A stretch of 64,000 nt of DNA from Achromobacter sp. UMC71 (GCF_014170305.1 NZ_LZZT01000037.1:62001-126000), one strand, 5' to 3'; counted from the stretch's first letter, positions 1-10,865 are shown. Numbers and translations: made by a program. The notes: a model not told the origin generated them from the sequence alone.

Positions 1-227
1 CGCAGGATGCCGGCCAGACTGACGGACGCGGGCGCCGCGCCGCTGGGAGGGAGGGGCGCACCGGCCGCGGTCGGCCGTGGCAAAGCGTGAAGTGGGTTCA
101 TCGCCGGGACGTTCAGATACGATCAGTGACAAGATTAGTGATATTGACCACTGAATATTTCTGTGTTGTTGCGGTTACACGTAACAGGCGGTCTTCAATG
201 ACGACCGCGCCCTATACAATTTGCCCC
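1..227. other. upstream region of rdgB, no assignable gene
   Basis: No gene is supported here. On the plus strand the first 90 bases are open and end in TGA at 88-90, which could be the tail of a gene that starts before the window, but the 29 residues (Arg/Ala/Gly-rich) are not recognisable. Bases 100-220 are clearly less GC-rich than the rest of the window, as expected of a promoter region, and contain TTGACC at 144-149 and a TATACAAT string at 213-220 just before the rdgB start. I cannot assign a definite promoter. Confidence 0.3.
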
Positions 228-851
228 ATGACTTCCCCCAACATTCCCGATTCCCTGCGCCGCGTCGTGCTGGCTTCCAACAATGCCGGCAAGCTGCGCG
301 AGTTTTCCGCCTTGTTCGCACCGCTCGGCATCGAACTCGTGCCGCAGGGCGAACTGGGCGTGCCCGAGGCCGAAGAGCCGCACGTCACCTTTGTCGAAAA
401 TGCGCTGACCAAGGCCCGCCACGCCAGCCGCCTGACGGGCTTGCCCGCGCTGGCTGACGATTCCGGCCTATGCGTGGCCGCGCTGGACGGCGCCCCGGGC
501 GTGTATTCCGCCCGCTACGCCAAGATGCACGGCGGCGAAAAATCCGACCAGGCCAACAACGCGCTGCTGGTGTCCAAACTGGCGTCGGCCACCGACCGCA
601 GCGCCTGGTACGTAGCGGTGCTGGCGCTGGTGCGCAGCGAAAACGACCCGCGGCCCCTGATCGGCGAAGGCCTGTGGCACGGTGAAATCATCGACCAGGC
701 CGAAGGCGCCAACGGCTTTGGCTACGATCCGCACTTTTACTTGCCCGACCTGGGGCTGACGGCCGCGTCCCTGGACCCCGAGGAAAAGAACGCCATCAGC
801 CACCGCGCCCGCGCCCTGCGCGAACTGCTGGGCAAGCTGAACCAGGTTTGA
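228..851 (+). CDS. rdgB: RdgB/HAM1 family non-canonical purine NTP pyrophosphatase (XTP/dITP diphosphatase)
   Basis: Cytoplasmic house-cleaning enzyme that hydrolyses dITP, XTP and ITP to the monophosphate and pyrophosphate, keeping deaminated purines out of DNA and RNA. The 207-residue product has the family signature SNNAGKLREF near the N-terminus (nucleotide/phosphate binding), the acidic ADDSGLCV block around residue 75 (Mg2+ and general base region), and GFGYDPHF followed by SHRARAL near the C-terminus. The open frame runs upstream to 87, but ATG 228 gives the usual family length and places the conserved LASNN block about 14 residues from the start; ATG 198 is a weaker alternative. It is followed after 36 bases by hemW in the same direction, a pairing common in beta- and gammaproteobacteria. 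Confidence 0.95.
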   Translation: MTSPNIPDSLRRVVLASNNAGKLREFSALFAPLGIELVPQGELGVPEAEEPHVTFVENALTKARHASRLTGLPALADDSGLCVAALDGAPGVYSARYAKMHGGEKSDQANNALLVSKLASATDRSAWYVAVLALVRSENDPRPLIGEGLWHGEIIDQAEGANGFGYDPHFYLPDLGLTAASLDPEEKNAISHRARALRELLGKLNQV

Positions 852-887
852 TGACGCCGGCGCCCGCGCCGCGTCCAGGAACACCGC

Positions 888-2108
888 ATGTCCATCACCA
901 TACCCATCCGCTCTGAAATGGGCGCGGCTCGTCCGCGTCTGGTCACCCCCGCTGGCGCCACGCTGACCAGCCTGCCGCCGCTGTCGGTGTACGTGCACGT
1001 GCCCTGGTGTGTGCGCAAGTGCCCGTATTGCGACTTCAATTCGCACCAGGCCCCTGGCGAAATCCCCGAACGCGCCTATCTGGATGCGCTGCGCAGCGAC
1101 CTGGAGCAAGCCTTGCCGTCCATCTGGGGCCGCCAGGTGGTGTCGGTCTTTATTGGCGGCGGCACGCCCAGCCTGCTATCGGCCGCCGGCCTGGACGAGC
1201 TGCTGGCCATGCTGCGCGCCTGTCTGAACCTGTGGCCCGACGCCGAAATCACCATGGAAGCCAACCCCGGCACGGCCGAGGCAGGCCGCTTCCGTGACTA
1301 CGCGGCCAGCGGCGTGACCCGGTTTTCACTGGGCATCCAGAGTTTCGACGACGCCCAGCTGAAGAAGCTGGGCCGCATCCATGATTCGGCCCAGGCCCGA
1401 GCCGCGATCGACATGGCCCAGCGCGCCGCGCCCCGCGTCAACCTGGACATGATGTTCGCCCTGCCGGGGCAGACGCTGCAGGCCTGTGTGGCCGATCTGC
1501 GCCAGGCCATCGGTTTTGGCACGGAGCACCTGTCGCTCTATCACCTGACGATGGAGCCCAATACGGTGTTCGCCAAGTTCCCGCCCGAGGACCTGCCGGA
1601 CGACGACACCAGCGCCGCCATGCAGGATGCGGTCGAGGCCGAACTGGCCGGCGCCGGCCTGGCTCGCTACGAGGTGTCGGCGTACGCCCGTCCCGGCGCG
1701 CGCAGCCGCCACAATATGAACTATTGGGAATTCGGCGATTACCTGGGCCTGGGCCCGGGCGCGCACGGCAAGCTGTCGTTTCATGACCGCATCGTGCGCG
1801 AGGCACGGCTGCGCAACCCCGATTCCTGGATGCAGGCCGCCACCGCCCGCGACGGCAGCCACCTGTCGGAAAACCGCCAGGTGGGCCCGGATGAATTGCC
1901 CTTCGAGTTCATGCTGAACGCCCTGCGCCTGAAGGATGGGGTGGCCAGCACGATGTTCAGCGAGCGCACCGGCCTGTCACTGGCCGCCATTGCGCACCAA
2001 TTGGAGGCAGCCTCCAAGCGGGGCCTGCTGGACGCCGATCCGACCCGCTTGCGGGCTACGCCCCTGGGCTGGCGATTCCTGAACGACCTGCAGGAAATGT
2101 TCCTGTAG
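888..2108 (+). CDS. hemW: HemW-type radical SAM heme chaperone (formerly coproporphyrinogen III oxidase-like)
   Basis: Radical SAM protein of the HemN/HemW family, 406 residues. The CVRKCPYC motif near residue 42 supplies the CxxxCxxC ligands for the [4Fe-4S] cluster, and GGGTPS follows near residue 90 as the usual SAM-contacting glycine motif. The C-terminal HemN_C region (RHNMNYWEFGDYLGLGPGAH, then a winged-helix-like tail) is present. HemW proteins lack the extra cysteine before the cluster that true HemN oxidases carry and act as heme chaperones for respiratory enzymes; this protein fits HemW. The N-terminal 30 residues before LPPLSVYVHVPWC are not conserved, so the exact start is slightly uncertain. 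It is followed by a hairpin overlapping the glnA control region. Confidence 0.93.
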   Translation: MSITIPIRSEMGAARPRLVTPAGATLTSLPPLSVYVHVPWCVRKCPYCDFNSHQAPGEIPERAYLDALRSDLEQALPSIWGRQVVSVFIGGGTPSLLSAAGLDELLAMLRACLNLWPDAEITMEANPGTAEAGRFRDYAASGVTRFSLGIQSFDDAQLKKLGRIHDSAQARAAIDMAQRAAPRVNLDMMFALPGQTLQACVADLRQAIGFGTEHLSLYHLTMEPNTVFAKFPPEDLPDDDTSAAMQDAVEAELAGAGLARYEVSAYARPGARSRHNMNYWEFGDYLGLGPGAHGKLSFHDRIVREARLRNPDSWMQAATARDGSHLSENRQVGPDELPFEFMLNALRLKDGVASTMFSERTGLSLAAIAHQLEAASKRGLLDADPTRLRATPLGWRFLNDLQEMFL

Positions 2109-2113
2109 CAGTC

Positions 2114-2131
2114 TGGCACCAAAATGGGGCA
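2114..2131 (+). promoter_or_regulatory. NtrC-binding-like site 1 (distal), glnA
   Basis: TGGCACCAAAATGGGGCA resembles the NtrC consensus TGCACYA-N4/5-TGGTGCA with one arm degraded. It lies about 118 bases upstream of the predicted start point of the sigma-54 promoter and 34 bases upstream of the stronger proximal site, an arrangement like the paired enhancer sites of enterobacterial glnA. Confidence 0.65.
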
Positions 2132-2143
2132 TTCGTGCCCCAT
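2124..2143 (+). terminator. hairpin at the end of hemW, possible terminator
   Basis: ATGGGGCA (2124-2131), a TTCG tetraloop and TGCCCCAT (2136-2143) form a perfect 8-bp stem, flanked by AAA on the left and GATTT on the right. It starts 15 bases after the hemW stop. The T run is short, so termination strength is uncertain. The left arm overlaps the distal NtrC-like site of glnA. Confidence 0.55.
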
Positions 2144-2147
2144 GATT

Positions 2148-2165
2148 TGCACCATATTGGTGCTA
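2148..2165 (+). promoter_or_regulatory. NtrC-binding-like site 2 (proximal), glnA
   Basis: TGCACCATATTGGTGCTA is almost a perfect NtrC consensus dyad (TGCACCA / TGGTGC). It is centred about 58 bases upstream of the -24 element. The regulator would be GlnG/NtrC, encoded two genes downstream. Confidence 0.85.
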
Positions 2166-2213
2166 CATTTTCCTTCACCTCGCCACCTCCTCGGGCAATC
2201 CCGGGGGTAGAAC

Positions 2214-2230
2214 CTGGCACGCTTATTGCT
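2214..2230 (+). promoter_or_regulatory. sigma-54 (-24/-12) promoter of glnA
   Basis: CTGGCACGCTTATTGCT matches the sigma-54 consensus YTGGCACGNNNNTTGCW at every defined position, with the required GG-N10-GC spacing (GG 2216-2217, GC 2228-2229). Predicted transcription start is near 2241, giving a leader of about 50 bases before glnA. Confidence 0.93.
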
Positions 2231-2292
2231 TCCCTCTTTTATGCCAGTCGAGAGCGGCACAGCCCTCGACCCTTTTATCTAATGGAGATGAC

Positions 2293-3705
2293 ATGGCAAG
2301 CCCGAAAGACGTCCTGAAACAGATCGCCGATAACGAAGTCAAATTCGTGGATTTCCGCTTTACCGATACGGTTGGCCGTGAGCACCACGTGTCCGTGCCC
2401 ACCACCGCGATCGACGAAGACAAGCTGGAAAGCGGGCAGGCCTTCGACGGTTCGTCGATTCCGGGCTGGAAGGGCATCGAAGCCTCCGACATGCTGCTCA
2501 TCCCCGACCTGTCGACCGCCAATCTGGATCCGTTCCGCGAAGAGCCGACGCTGATCCTGTCGTGCGACGTGGTCGAACCGTCCGACCTGAAGGGCTATGA
2601 CCGCGACCCGCGTTCGCTGGCCAAGCGCGCCGAAGCCTACCTGAAGGCCTCGGGCCTGGGCGACACCGCCTACTTCGGTCCGGAACCCGAGTTCTTCGTG
2701 TTCGACGGCGTGACCTGGAACACCGACATGTCGGGCACCTTCGTCAAGATCAAGTCCGAAGAAGCCTCGTGGTCGACCGGCCTGGAATTCGAAGGCGGCA
2801 ACACCGGTCACCGTCCCGCGGTCAAGGGCGGCTACTTCCCCGTGCCCCCGGTCGATTCGTTCCAGGACATGCGTTCGGAAATGTGCCTGCTGATGGAACA
2901 AATGGGCGTGCCGGTCGAGGTGCACCACCATGAAGTCGCCGGCGCCGGCCAGCTGGAAATCGGCACCAAGTTCAGCACCCTGGTGCAACGCGCCGACTGG
3001 ACCCAGATCGTCAAATACGTCGTGCACAACGTGGCCCACGCCTACGGCAAGACCGCCACGTTCATGCCCAAGCCCATCGTTGGCGACAACGGTTCGGGCA
3101 TGCACGTCCACCAGTCCATCTGGAAGGACGGCCAGAACCTGTTCGCGGGCAACGGCTACGCTGGCCTGTCGGAATTCGCGCTGTACTACATCGGCGGCAT
3201 CATCAAGCACGCCCGCGCCCTGAACGCCATCACCAACCCGGGCACCAACTCGTACAAGCGCCTGGTTCCGCACTACGAAGCCCCGGTCAAGCTGGCTTAC
3301 TCGGCCCGCAACCGTTCGGCCTCGATCCGCATTCCGTACGTCGGTAACCCGAAGGGCCGCCGCGTCGAAGCGCGTTTCCCGGACCCCCTGGCCAACCCGT
3401 ACCTGGCCTTCTCGGCCCTGATGATGGCCGGCCTGGACGGCGTGCAGAACAAGATTCACCCCGGCGATCCCGCCGACAAGAATCTGTACGACCTGCCGCC
3501 GGAAGAAGACGCCAAGATCCCGACCGTGTGCTCCTCGCTGGAACAAGCGCTGGAAGCCCTGGACAGCGATCGCGAGTTCCTGACCCGTGGTGGCGTGTTC
3601 AGCAACGACATGCTCAACGCCTACATCGACCTGAAGATGGGCGATGTGAACCGTCTGCGCATGACCACGCACCCGGTCGAATTCGACATGTACTACAGCC
3701 TCTGA
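2293..3705 (+). CDS. glnA: type I (GS-I beta) glutamine synthetase
   Basis: ATP-dependent condensation of ammonium with glutamate to glutamine; dodecameric cytoplasmic enzyme and the main ammonium-assimilating step under nitrogen limitation. The 470-residue product has the expected length and motifs: FDGSSIPGW near the N-terminus, [10 protein letters not shown] (metal-binding glutamates), the HHEVAGAGQ ammonium-site loop, [16 protein letters not shown] (ATP site), NRSASIRIP, and [11 protein letters not shown], which holds the tyrosine adenylylated by GlnE in this class. Expression is predicted to depend on sigma-54 and NtrC through the sites at 2114-2230. An AGGAG-like GGAGATG precedes the ATG. 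The sensor/regulator pair glnL-glnG follows after 188 bases. Confidence 0.98.
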   Translation: MASPKDVLKQIADNEVKFVDFRFTDTVGREHHVSVPTTAIDEDKLESGQAFDGSSIPGWKGIEASDMLLIPDLSTANLDPFREEPTLILSCDVVEPSDLKGYDRDPRSLAKRAEAYLKASGLGDTAYFGPEPEFFVFDGVTWNTDMSGTFVKIKSEEASWSTGLEFEGGNTGHRPAVKGGYFPVPPVDSFQDMRSEMCLLMEQMGVPVEVHHHEVAGAGQLEIGTKFSTLVQRADWTQIVKYVVHNVAHAYGKTATFMPKPIVGDNGSGMHVHQSIWKDGQNLFAGNGYAGLSEFALYYIGGIIKHARALNAITNPGTNSYKRLVPHYEAPVKLAYSARNRSASIRIPYVGNPKGRRVEARFPDPLANPYLAFSALMMAGLDGVQNKIHPGDPADKNLYDLPPEEDAKIPTVCSSLEQALEALDSDREFLTRGGVFSNDMLNAYIDLKMGDVNRLRMTTHPVEFDMYYSL

Positions 3706-3893
3706 TCGCTAGAGGCCGTGGCTGGGGGAGCGCGATGATGTAGGCAGAAACCAGGGCCCACAGCACGCGCACCGCCAGGTCGCTGACCGATCGCTTGCCC
3801 GTCCGGCCCCGTGCCGGCGGGCAGGGCGCCGCCAGAGGCGCCGCGGGGTCCGCGTTCCGATTTCCCCCTGTAGTCATTCGGGTACGTTGAAAA

Positions 3894-4957
3894 ATGAATG
3901 TAGAAGCTCTCGATCTGCTTGCCACGTCCGTTTTCCTGGTCAACGAACGCGGGCACATCGAATACGCCAATGCGGCCGCCGAAGATCTGTTCGGCCGCTC
4001 ACGCAAGCAGTTGTGCGGCCATTCCGCCGCCACGCTGTTCGACAACCCAGAGAACATCCAATCATCCATCGACCGCGCCGCCGCGGGCAGGTATGCCGAC
4101 GTCCGCCAACTGGCGTCGCTGCGCCGCGCCGCCGAATCCGTGGAAGTGGCCGTGACCACGGTGGGATTGACGGGCCAACGCTGGCCCGCCTTGATCGAAA
4201 CCCGCGAGATCGAACAGCGCGTGCTGGCCGACCGCAACCATCGCCTGGTCGACGAGATCGAGGCGCACCGCGAATTGCTGCGCAACCTGGCGCATGAAGT
4301 CAAGAATCCCCTGGGCGGATTGCGCGGCGCCGCGCAACTGCTGGAAGCCGAGCTGCCCAGCGCGGCGCTGGCGGAATACACCCAGGTCATCATTTCCGAA
4401 GCCGACCGCCTGCAGGCGCTGGTGGACCGCCTGAGCGGCCCGCAACGTGTGCCGCTCAATGCGCGGCCGGTGAACATCCATGAAATCTGCGAGCGCGTCT
4501 GCGCCCTGATCCAGGCCGAGTTCCGCCACGACGTCACGCTGGTGCGCGACTACGACGCGTCGATGCCCGACTTGAAAGGCGACGCCGCCCGCCTGATGCA
4601 GGCCGTGCTCAACGTGGCGCGCAACGCCGCCCAGGAACTGGTCGCCCGTCCGCAAGGGCCGGGCGTCGAGCCCGGCGTGGTGACTTTGCGCACCCGCGTC
4701 GCGCGCCAAGTCATGCTGGCGCACCGGCAGCACCGCCTGGCGCTGGAATTGTCGATCATCGACAACGGCCCCGGCGTACCCGACCACATCCGCGACCGCA
4801 TTTTCCATCCGCTGGTCACGGCGCGTGCCGGCGGCACCGGACTGGGCCTGAGCCTGGCCCAGGACTTCGTGCAGCAGCACGGCGGCATCATCGAATTTGA
4901 ATCCCGACCCGGGCGCACTGAATTTCGCCTGGTCCTACCGATGGAGCCCGCACACTG

Positions 4958-4958
<1 letters not shown>
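3894..4958 (+). CDS. glnL: nitrogen regulation sensor histidine kinase NtrB (GlnL)
   Basis: Soluble sensor kinase/phosphatase that controls phosphorylation of NtrC and is itself governed by PII (GlnB). The 354-residue protein has no membrane segment. An N-terminal PAS domain (residues 1-110, beginning ATSVFLVNERGHIEYANAAAEDLFG) is followed by the H-box NLAHEVKNPLGGLRGAA (phosphoacceptor His near residue 138) and a C-terminal ATPase domain with IDNGPGVP and GGTGLGLSLAQDFVQQHGG. The stop codon overlaps the glnG start (TGATG), so the two are translationally coupled. A partly independent promoter may lie in the 188-base gap after glnA, but none is obvious. Confidence 0.95.
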
Positions 4959-6460
<1,502 letters not shown>

Positions 6461-6463
6461 TCC

Positions 6464-6488
6464 AGGTCCGCGCGCAACGCGCGGACCT
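6464..6488. terminator. GC-rich hairpin between glnG and the convergent PepSY gene
   Basis: Perfect 11-bp inverted repeat AGGTCCGCGCG / CGCGCGGACCT with a CAA loop, starting 4 bases after the glnG stop. No T run follows on either strand, so it may be a transcript-end stabiliser rather than a classical intrinsic terminator. The remaining 176 bases to the next gene hold no recognisable feature. Confidence 0.5.
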
Positions 6489-6664
6489 GCTCGGCCGCTC
6501 GGCCTATCGCGAACGGACAGCGGCCTGGCAGTCCCTGCCTGCGCGCGACAGCGGCACCGACGTACGCAACCCCGCGCCCGTCTCGTAAAGGCTGCCCGGG
6601 CCGCCAAGCGCGGCCGCGAAGCGCCCCGCCCAAGGCAGGCGCCGGGACACGCCTGCTCATCGGC

Positions 6665-7345
6665 TCAAGCCCAGGAAAATCCCACCGCCAGCACTAACGC
6701 CACCACCGAGCCCAAACCCACGACCACCCCGACAAGCTTGCGTCTCTCCAACTCCGTCCAGAGCAACACCCCGGTCAAGCACAACGCAATCAGCGCCCCC
6801 CCGACGGAATCGGACAACAGCACCCACCCCACGCCCACCCCGTTGGCGCGATGGAAGTTCTGCACCACGCCCCACCATCCCGCCACGCTGCGCCGCGCAC
6901 TGGCCGCCCCGCTCGACGGCCAGAACTCCACCTGCACCTGATATCCCGGGGCCCGAAACAGCGCTTGCCATTTCTCGGGTTGACGCGCGGTCACGTCTCC
7001 CCAATGCACGTCGTGCGCCGCTTCCTTGCGGATGCGTTCCACGGGCTTGTCCAGCTTCAACGCCTGTTGCAGCCATTGCCCCACCGCCGCATCCGTTCGC
7101 CCCAGCCCCGGCGGCGCCTGCAGCTGCAGTGTTTCCACCACCGGCCCGGGCATATCGATCTTCAGTACCGCCCGGTGGTTCTGCAAAATGCCGCTGGCCC
7201 CGAACAACAGGCCCAGCAGGGCCCCCCACAGGCCCAGCCAGCCATGTGCCTTGCGCAGCGCCTTCAGATAGGCGCCGCGCCGGGTAGGCGGCCGCGGACG
7301 GGTGGCGGCAGGCGCGCCTGCGGCAACCGGCACAGGCTTGCTCAT
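6665..7345 (-). CDS. PepSY-associated TM-helix domain protein
   Basis: 226-residue inner-membrane protein. A hydrophobic helix at about residues 37-57 (LRKAHGWLGLWGALLGLLFG, the PepSY_TM signature) is followed by a periplasmic part with WQALFRAPGYQVQVEF and two further hydrophobic segments at about 170-195 and 203-224. Members of this family often accompany TonB-dependent receptors and are linked to ferric-siderophore reduction or uptake, although the reaction is not settled. The start overlaps the stop of the upstream beta-propeller gene by 4 bases (ATGA), so it is the last gene of the fecI-fecR-receptor operon. Confidence 0.8.
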   Translation of the reverse strand: MSKPVPVAAGAPAATRPRPPTRRGAYLKALRKAHGWLGLWGALLGLLFGASGILQNHRAVLKIDMPGPVVETLQLQAPPGLGRTDAAVGQWLQQALKLDKPVERIRKEAAHDVHWGDVTARQPEKWQALFRAPGYQVQVEFWPSSGAASARRSVAGWWGVVQNFHRANGVGVGWVLLSDSVGGALIALCLTGVLLWTELERRKLVGVVVGLGSVVALVLAVGFSWA

Positions 7346-8451
7346 GGTTGCGGCTCCCGCAAGCGCAGCGCTGTCACCGTGAAACTGCCGGCGCTGAAAT
7401 ACCGCGAGGCCTCGCTGCCGTCGGCCGGGTAGACCTCGGTATCGTCCATGCTGGGCAGGTAGGCGATGCCGCGCGTGGCGTCGTACGCCATGTTGTGGGC
7501 CCAGGGGCGGGTGCCCACAGAAGCCAGGCGGCGCAAGGCGTCAAGCCGGCTGGCGTCGTAGATCGACAGCCGGGCGTCGGCGCCGCTGGGCGCGAGCAGC
7601 CAGCCGCGGCGGCCGTCGTAGGCCAGCGCGTTGATGTCGCGGCCGGCGGCGGCGCTGGCCAACAGCGCGCCAGTGTCTGCGTCCAGGCTCAGCACGCGCG
7701 GCGCCGCGCCGCGGCAGGCCACGAACAGGCGCTTGCCAGCGGGATCGGCCGCCAGCGCGCTGGGGCGCGGGCATTGCGGCGGTTCCCAGACGTGACGCAG
7801 GGCCATGCGGCGCAGGTCGATGACGGCGATGCGGCCTTCATCGCGCATCGGCACGGCCATCAACCCCGGCGCCAGCAGGGTGGGCGCATCGAGTTTGGCG
7901 GCTGGCAGGTCCAGGCTGGCGCGCACGCAATCGCAGGCTGGATCCAGCCGGTACACCCGCGACACCGCGCCGCGGCGGCCGCTGGTCAGCAGCACCTGGC
8001 CGCTGGCGGGATCGAACAGCGCGTTGTTCAGATTGCCGCTGTCCACTGGCACGCGTTTGAGCACCTGCCTGTCGGAGGCGCGGATCACGATGACGCTGCC
8101 GTCCATGGCCGCAACGTACAGCCGGTCCGCGTCGGGCACGGCCACGGCCGCATTGGCGCCTTCGGTGCCGGGGATGTCGGCCAGGACCTCTCGGCGGGCG
8201 GCGTCCCAGACCGTCAGGCCGTTCTCGCGGCGAGACAGCAGCAGTTGCCGGCCGTCCTGCGCCAGCGCGGCAAAGCCCCAGCTGTGGCCGCTGCCGGGCA
8301 GCACCGTGGCGCCGCGTTCGGCGACGATGGGATCGGCGCCGGCATGCGCCGGCGCGGTCAGGACGGCAAGGGCCGCGGCCATCAGCCCGGATGCCGCCCG
8401 CGTCATGAGTTTGGCGGTCAGCGGGGCGGCGGCATATCGTTGCGGCGCCAT
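7342..8451 (-). CDS. secreted YncE-like beta-propeller protein
   Basis: 369-residue protein built of repeated short blades (for example DRLYVAAMDGSVIVIRASDRQVLKRVPVDSG, GKRLFVACRG, DAYDATRGIAYLPSMDDTEVY-like stretches), as in the YncE/YVTN propeller family. A signal peptide follows (MTRAASGLMAAALAVLTAPAHA), so translation may start at 8451 (MAPQRY) or at 8406 (MTRAAS, the more typical signal-peptide start). It begins 2 bases after the stop of the TonB receptor gene and overlaps the PepSY gene. YncE proteins are periplasmic and often iron-regulated; the ligand is unknown. Confidence 0.75.
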   Translation of the reverse strand: MAPQRYAAAPLTAKLMTRAASGLMAAALAVLTAPAHAGADPIVAERGATVLPGSGHSWGFAALAQDGRQLLLSRRENGLTVWDAARREVLADIPGTEGANAAVAVPDADRLYVAAMDGSVIVIRASDRQVLKRVPVDSGNLNNALFDPASGQVLLTSGRRGAVSRVYRLDPACDCVRASLDLPAAKLDAPTLLAPGLMAVPMRDEGRIAVIDLRRMALRHVWEPPQCPRPSALAADPAGKRLFVACRGAAPRVLSLDADTGALLASAAAGRDINALAYDGRRGWLLAPSGADARLSIYDASRLDALRRLASVGTRPWAHNMAYDATRGIAYLPSMDDTEVYPADGSEASRYFSAGSFTVTALRLREPQP

Positions 8452-8453
8452 GC

Positions 8454-10865
8454 TTAGAACTCCACCCGGGTCGACAGCACGAACTGGCGCGCGTCGCCCA
8501 TCGAAATGAAGTACTGGTTGGCGCTGGACGTGTAGTAGGTGCGGTCGAACAGGTTGTTCACGTTTAACTGGAACTGCACGTTGCGGCCGGCTACGCGGGT
8601 GTCGTAGGTGGCGAAGGCGTTGACGACGGTGTAGGCCGGCAGCACGAAGGAATTGGCCGAGTCCCCCGGACGGGTGCCGACGTAGCGGGCGGCGGTGCCC
8701 AGGCGGAGGCGGCCTTCGCCGATCTGGCCGGCGTTGTACACCAGCGCCAACGACCCGGTGTGCTGGGCCACGTTCCACAGGCGGTTGCCCTGGTAGAGCG
8801 GATCATCGGTGGTGCGGGCGTCCAGGTACGCGTAGCTGGCCATGAAGTCCCAGCGCGCCGACAGCGAACCGCTCACGTCCAGCTCGATGCCGCGCGAACG
8901 CGCCGCGCCGCTGGTGCGCCAGTCGGTCAGCTTGGTGGCGTCGTTGTACTGCGACACCAGCACATTGCGCTTGCGGATGTCGAACAGGGCCAGGGTGCCG
9001 GTGGTCTGCCCCGGCATGTCCCATTTCAGGCCAATTTCCCACGACTTGGCCTGCTCGGGCGCGACGCCCGAATCGATCACGGTGCCGCTGGTCAGCGGGG
9101 CGATGGTGGACGTGGGCTTGAGCGACTCGGTGTAGCTGCCATACAGCGACACCTCGGGCGTCCATTTGTAGACCAGGCCGGCGCGCGGCAGCCACTTGCC
9201 GCCTTCGATATCGGTATTGGTCTTGAACGGGCGGCCGCGCCCGGCCAGCTGTTCGTAGTGCTGATAGCGCAGGCCGCCGACCAGGATCCAGCGTTCGGTG
9301 AGATGCAGCGAGTCCTGCAGGAAGAACGAGGTGGCGCGCAGTTTGTCGGTCTGGTCGCTGTCGCTGGCCACCACGGTATTGCCCGGGTCTTGCTGGTCGT
9401 AGACCGGGTTGACGTAGCTGAAGGGCTTGGAAAGATTCTGCCGGATCAGGTCGGAGCGGAAGATCTTGCGGCGCTCGTAGTCGGCGCCGACCTGCACGTC
9501 GTTGCGCAGGCCGCCCAGATCGAGGCGGCCATCGACATAGCCGATCACGTAGTGGTCGGTAGACAGGGCGCTGCGGGTGCCGTCGTTGCTGCGCTTGAGG
9601 GTGCCGGCCACCGGGTCGATACTGGTCACGCGGACCTGGTTGGCGTCGTAGCGCTCCTGGTTCCAGCTGTAGCCCAGGTGGGCTTTCCAGTTGTCGGTGA
9701 TGCGCTGGTCCACGGTGATCTGCGCCAACTCGGTGCTGCCCCACATGTTGTTGTAGGGCTCGTCCAGACGGCGGCGCGACGGGATGGCGAGCGGCTTGCC
9801 CGTGGTGGGGTCCAGCGAGGTGCCGCGGTCGAACGGGTACAGGTAGTCGCGGTGTTCGTAGGACGCCACGATCTGGGTGTCTTCGCCGTACCAGGCCAGC
9901 GACGGCGCCACCAGCGTGTCGCGGCGGCGGCCGAAGTCGCGCCAGTAGTCTTCGTTGACGGTGTCCACCACCAGGCGGTAGGCCAGCCGCGAATCGCCGA
10001 TCGGGCCGGTGCTGTCCAGCGTGGCCCCGGCGCCGTCGCGGCCGTGGGCATAGGTGGAGCCGGTCAGGGTGATGGCGTGATAGGGGGTCAGCGACGGGCG
10101 CTTGCTGACGATGTTGATGACGCCGCCGGGGTCCATGATGCCGTACAGCAGCGAGGCCGGGCCCTTGAGCACCTCGACCGAATCGGCGGCCGCGTTCAAG
10201 GCGCGGCCCTGCACCAGCGGCATGCCGTTGTGCATGATCGAGCCATCGCGGTTGGCGCCGAAGCCGCGCTTCATCAGCGTGTCCTGGGTGCCGGCCAGGG
10301 TGTTGCCCTGGGTGATGCCGCTGACGTTGATCAGCGCGTCGTCCAGGTTGCGCGGGCGTTGGTCGCGCAGCACCTGCGCCGGCACCACGTTGACCGCCTG
10401 TGGCTGGTCCAGCACCGCCAGGGAGGAGCGGCTGATGTTGGCGACCGGCTCGGGCTGGTAGCTGGGGTTGGCGAGGGTGGCCCCCACCACGGTGACCGCG
10501 TCCAGCTGCGCGGCGTCATCGGCGGCGGGCAGCGGCCGCACGGTGTAGACGTTGTCCGAGCGCCGCTCGGCGCGCAGCCCCGTGCCGTCGAGCAGGCGGC
10601 CAAAGCCCTGGTCTACGCCGTACGGGCCCGACAGGCCCGGGCTCTGTTTGCCGGCTACCAGACGGCCGTCCAGGGATAGCGTCACGCCGGCCTGGCTGGC
10701 GAACTGGCTGAGCGCCTGCGACAACGGCCCCGGGGCGATCTGGAACGCGGTGGCAGCCTGGACCTGGGCATGGGCTGGCGCGGCGATCAGCAGGGGGGCC
10801 GGAGCGGCCAGCGCGAGAGCCAGCGCGCGGACCAGGAGCGGAGAAGAGAGAGTGGGGACGTGCAT
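8454..10865 (-). CDS. TonB-dependent siderophore receptor with FecA-type signalling domain
   Basis: Outer-membrane receptor of about 803 residues. After a signal peptide (cleavage near APAHAQ) an STN/secretin-TonB short domain (AFQIAPGPLSQALSQFASQAG...NVYTVRPL) marks a transducer that signals through FecR and an ECF sigma factor. The plug domain carries SRSSLAVLDQPQAVNVVPAQVL and EVLKGPASLLYG, and the barrel ends in the expected aromatic ...RQFVLSTRVEF. ATG 10865 is chosen because it begins the signal peptide; the frame is open to 11003. The gene follows fecR by 173 bases and is tightly coupled to the downstream beta-propeller gene. Ligand not predictable; the plug resembles ferric siderophore rather than haem receptors. 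Confidence 0.93.
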   Translation of the reverse strand: MHVPTLSSPLLVRALALALAAPAPLLIAAPAHAQVQAATAFQIAPGPLSQALSQFASQAGVTLSLDGRLVAGKQSPGLSGPYGVDQGFGRLLDGTGLRAERRSDNVYTVRPLPAADDAAQLDAVTVVGATLANPSYQPEPVANISRSSLAVLDQPQAVNVVPAQVLRDQRPRNLDDALINVSGITQGNTLAGTQDTLMKRGFGANRDGSIMHNGMPLVQGRALNAAADSVEVLKGPASLLYGIMDPGGVINIVSKRPSLTPYHAITLTGSTYAHGRDGAGATLDSTGPIGDSRLAYRLVVDTVNEDYWRDFGRRRDTLVAPSLAWYGEDTQIVASYEHRDYLYPFDRGTSLDPTTGKPLAIPSRRRLDEPYNNMWGSTELAQITVDQRITDNWKAHLGYSWNQERYDANQVRVTSIDPVAGTLKRSNDGTRSALSTDHYVIGYVDGRLDLGGLRNDVQVGADYERRKIFRSDLIRQNLSKPFSYVNPVYDQQDPGNTVVASDSDQTDKLRATSFFLQDSLHLTERWILVGGLRYQHYEQLAGRGRPFKTNTDIEGGKWLPRAGLVYKWTPEVSLYGSYTESLKPTSTIAPLTSGTVIDSGVAPEQAKSWEIGLKWDMPGQTTGTLALFDIRKRNVLVSQYNDATKLTDWRTSGAARSRGIELDVSGSLSARWDFMASYAYLDARTTDDPLYQGNRLWNVAQHTGSLALVYNAGQIGEGRLRLGTAARYVGTRPGDSANSFVLPAYTVVNAFATYDTRVAGRNVQFQLNVNNLFDRTYYTSSANQYFISMGDARQFVLSTRVEF

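Noticed and set aside
2275-3672. 465-codon open frame antisense to glnA
   Set aside because: Same artefact opposite glnA; no domain, no plausible start region.
3706-3893. Possible small membrane protein on the minus strand between glnA and glnL (VLWALVSAYIIALP stretch)
   Set aside because: The hydrophobic stretch is short, sits in a frame that runs into the glnL antisense, and has no convincing start or ribosome-binding site.
8760-10679. 639-codon open frame antisense to the TonB receptor
   Set aside because: Low-complexity Ala/Gly/Arg/Gln translation opposite a clear receptor gene.
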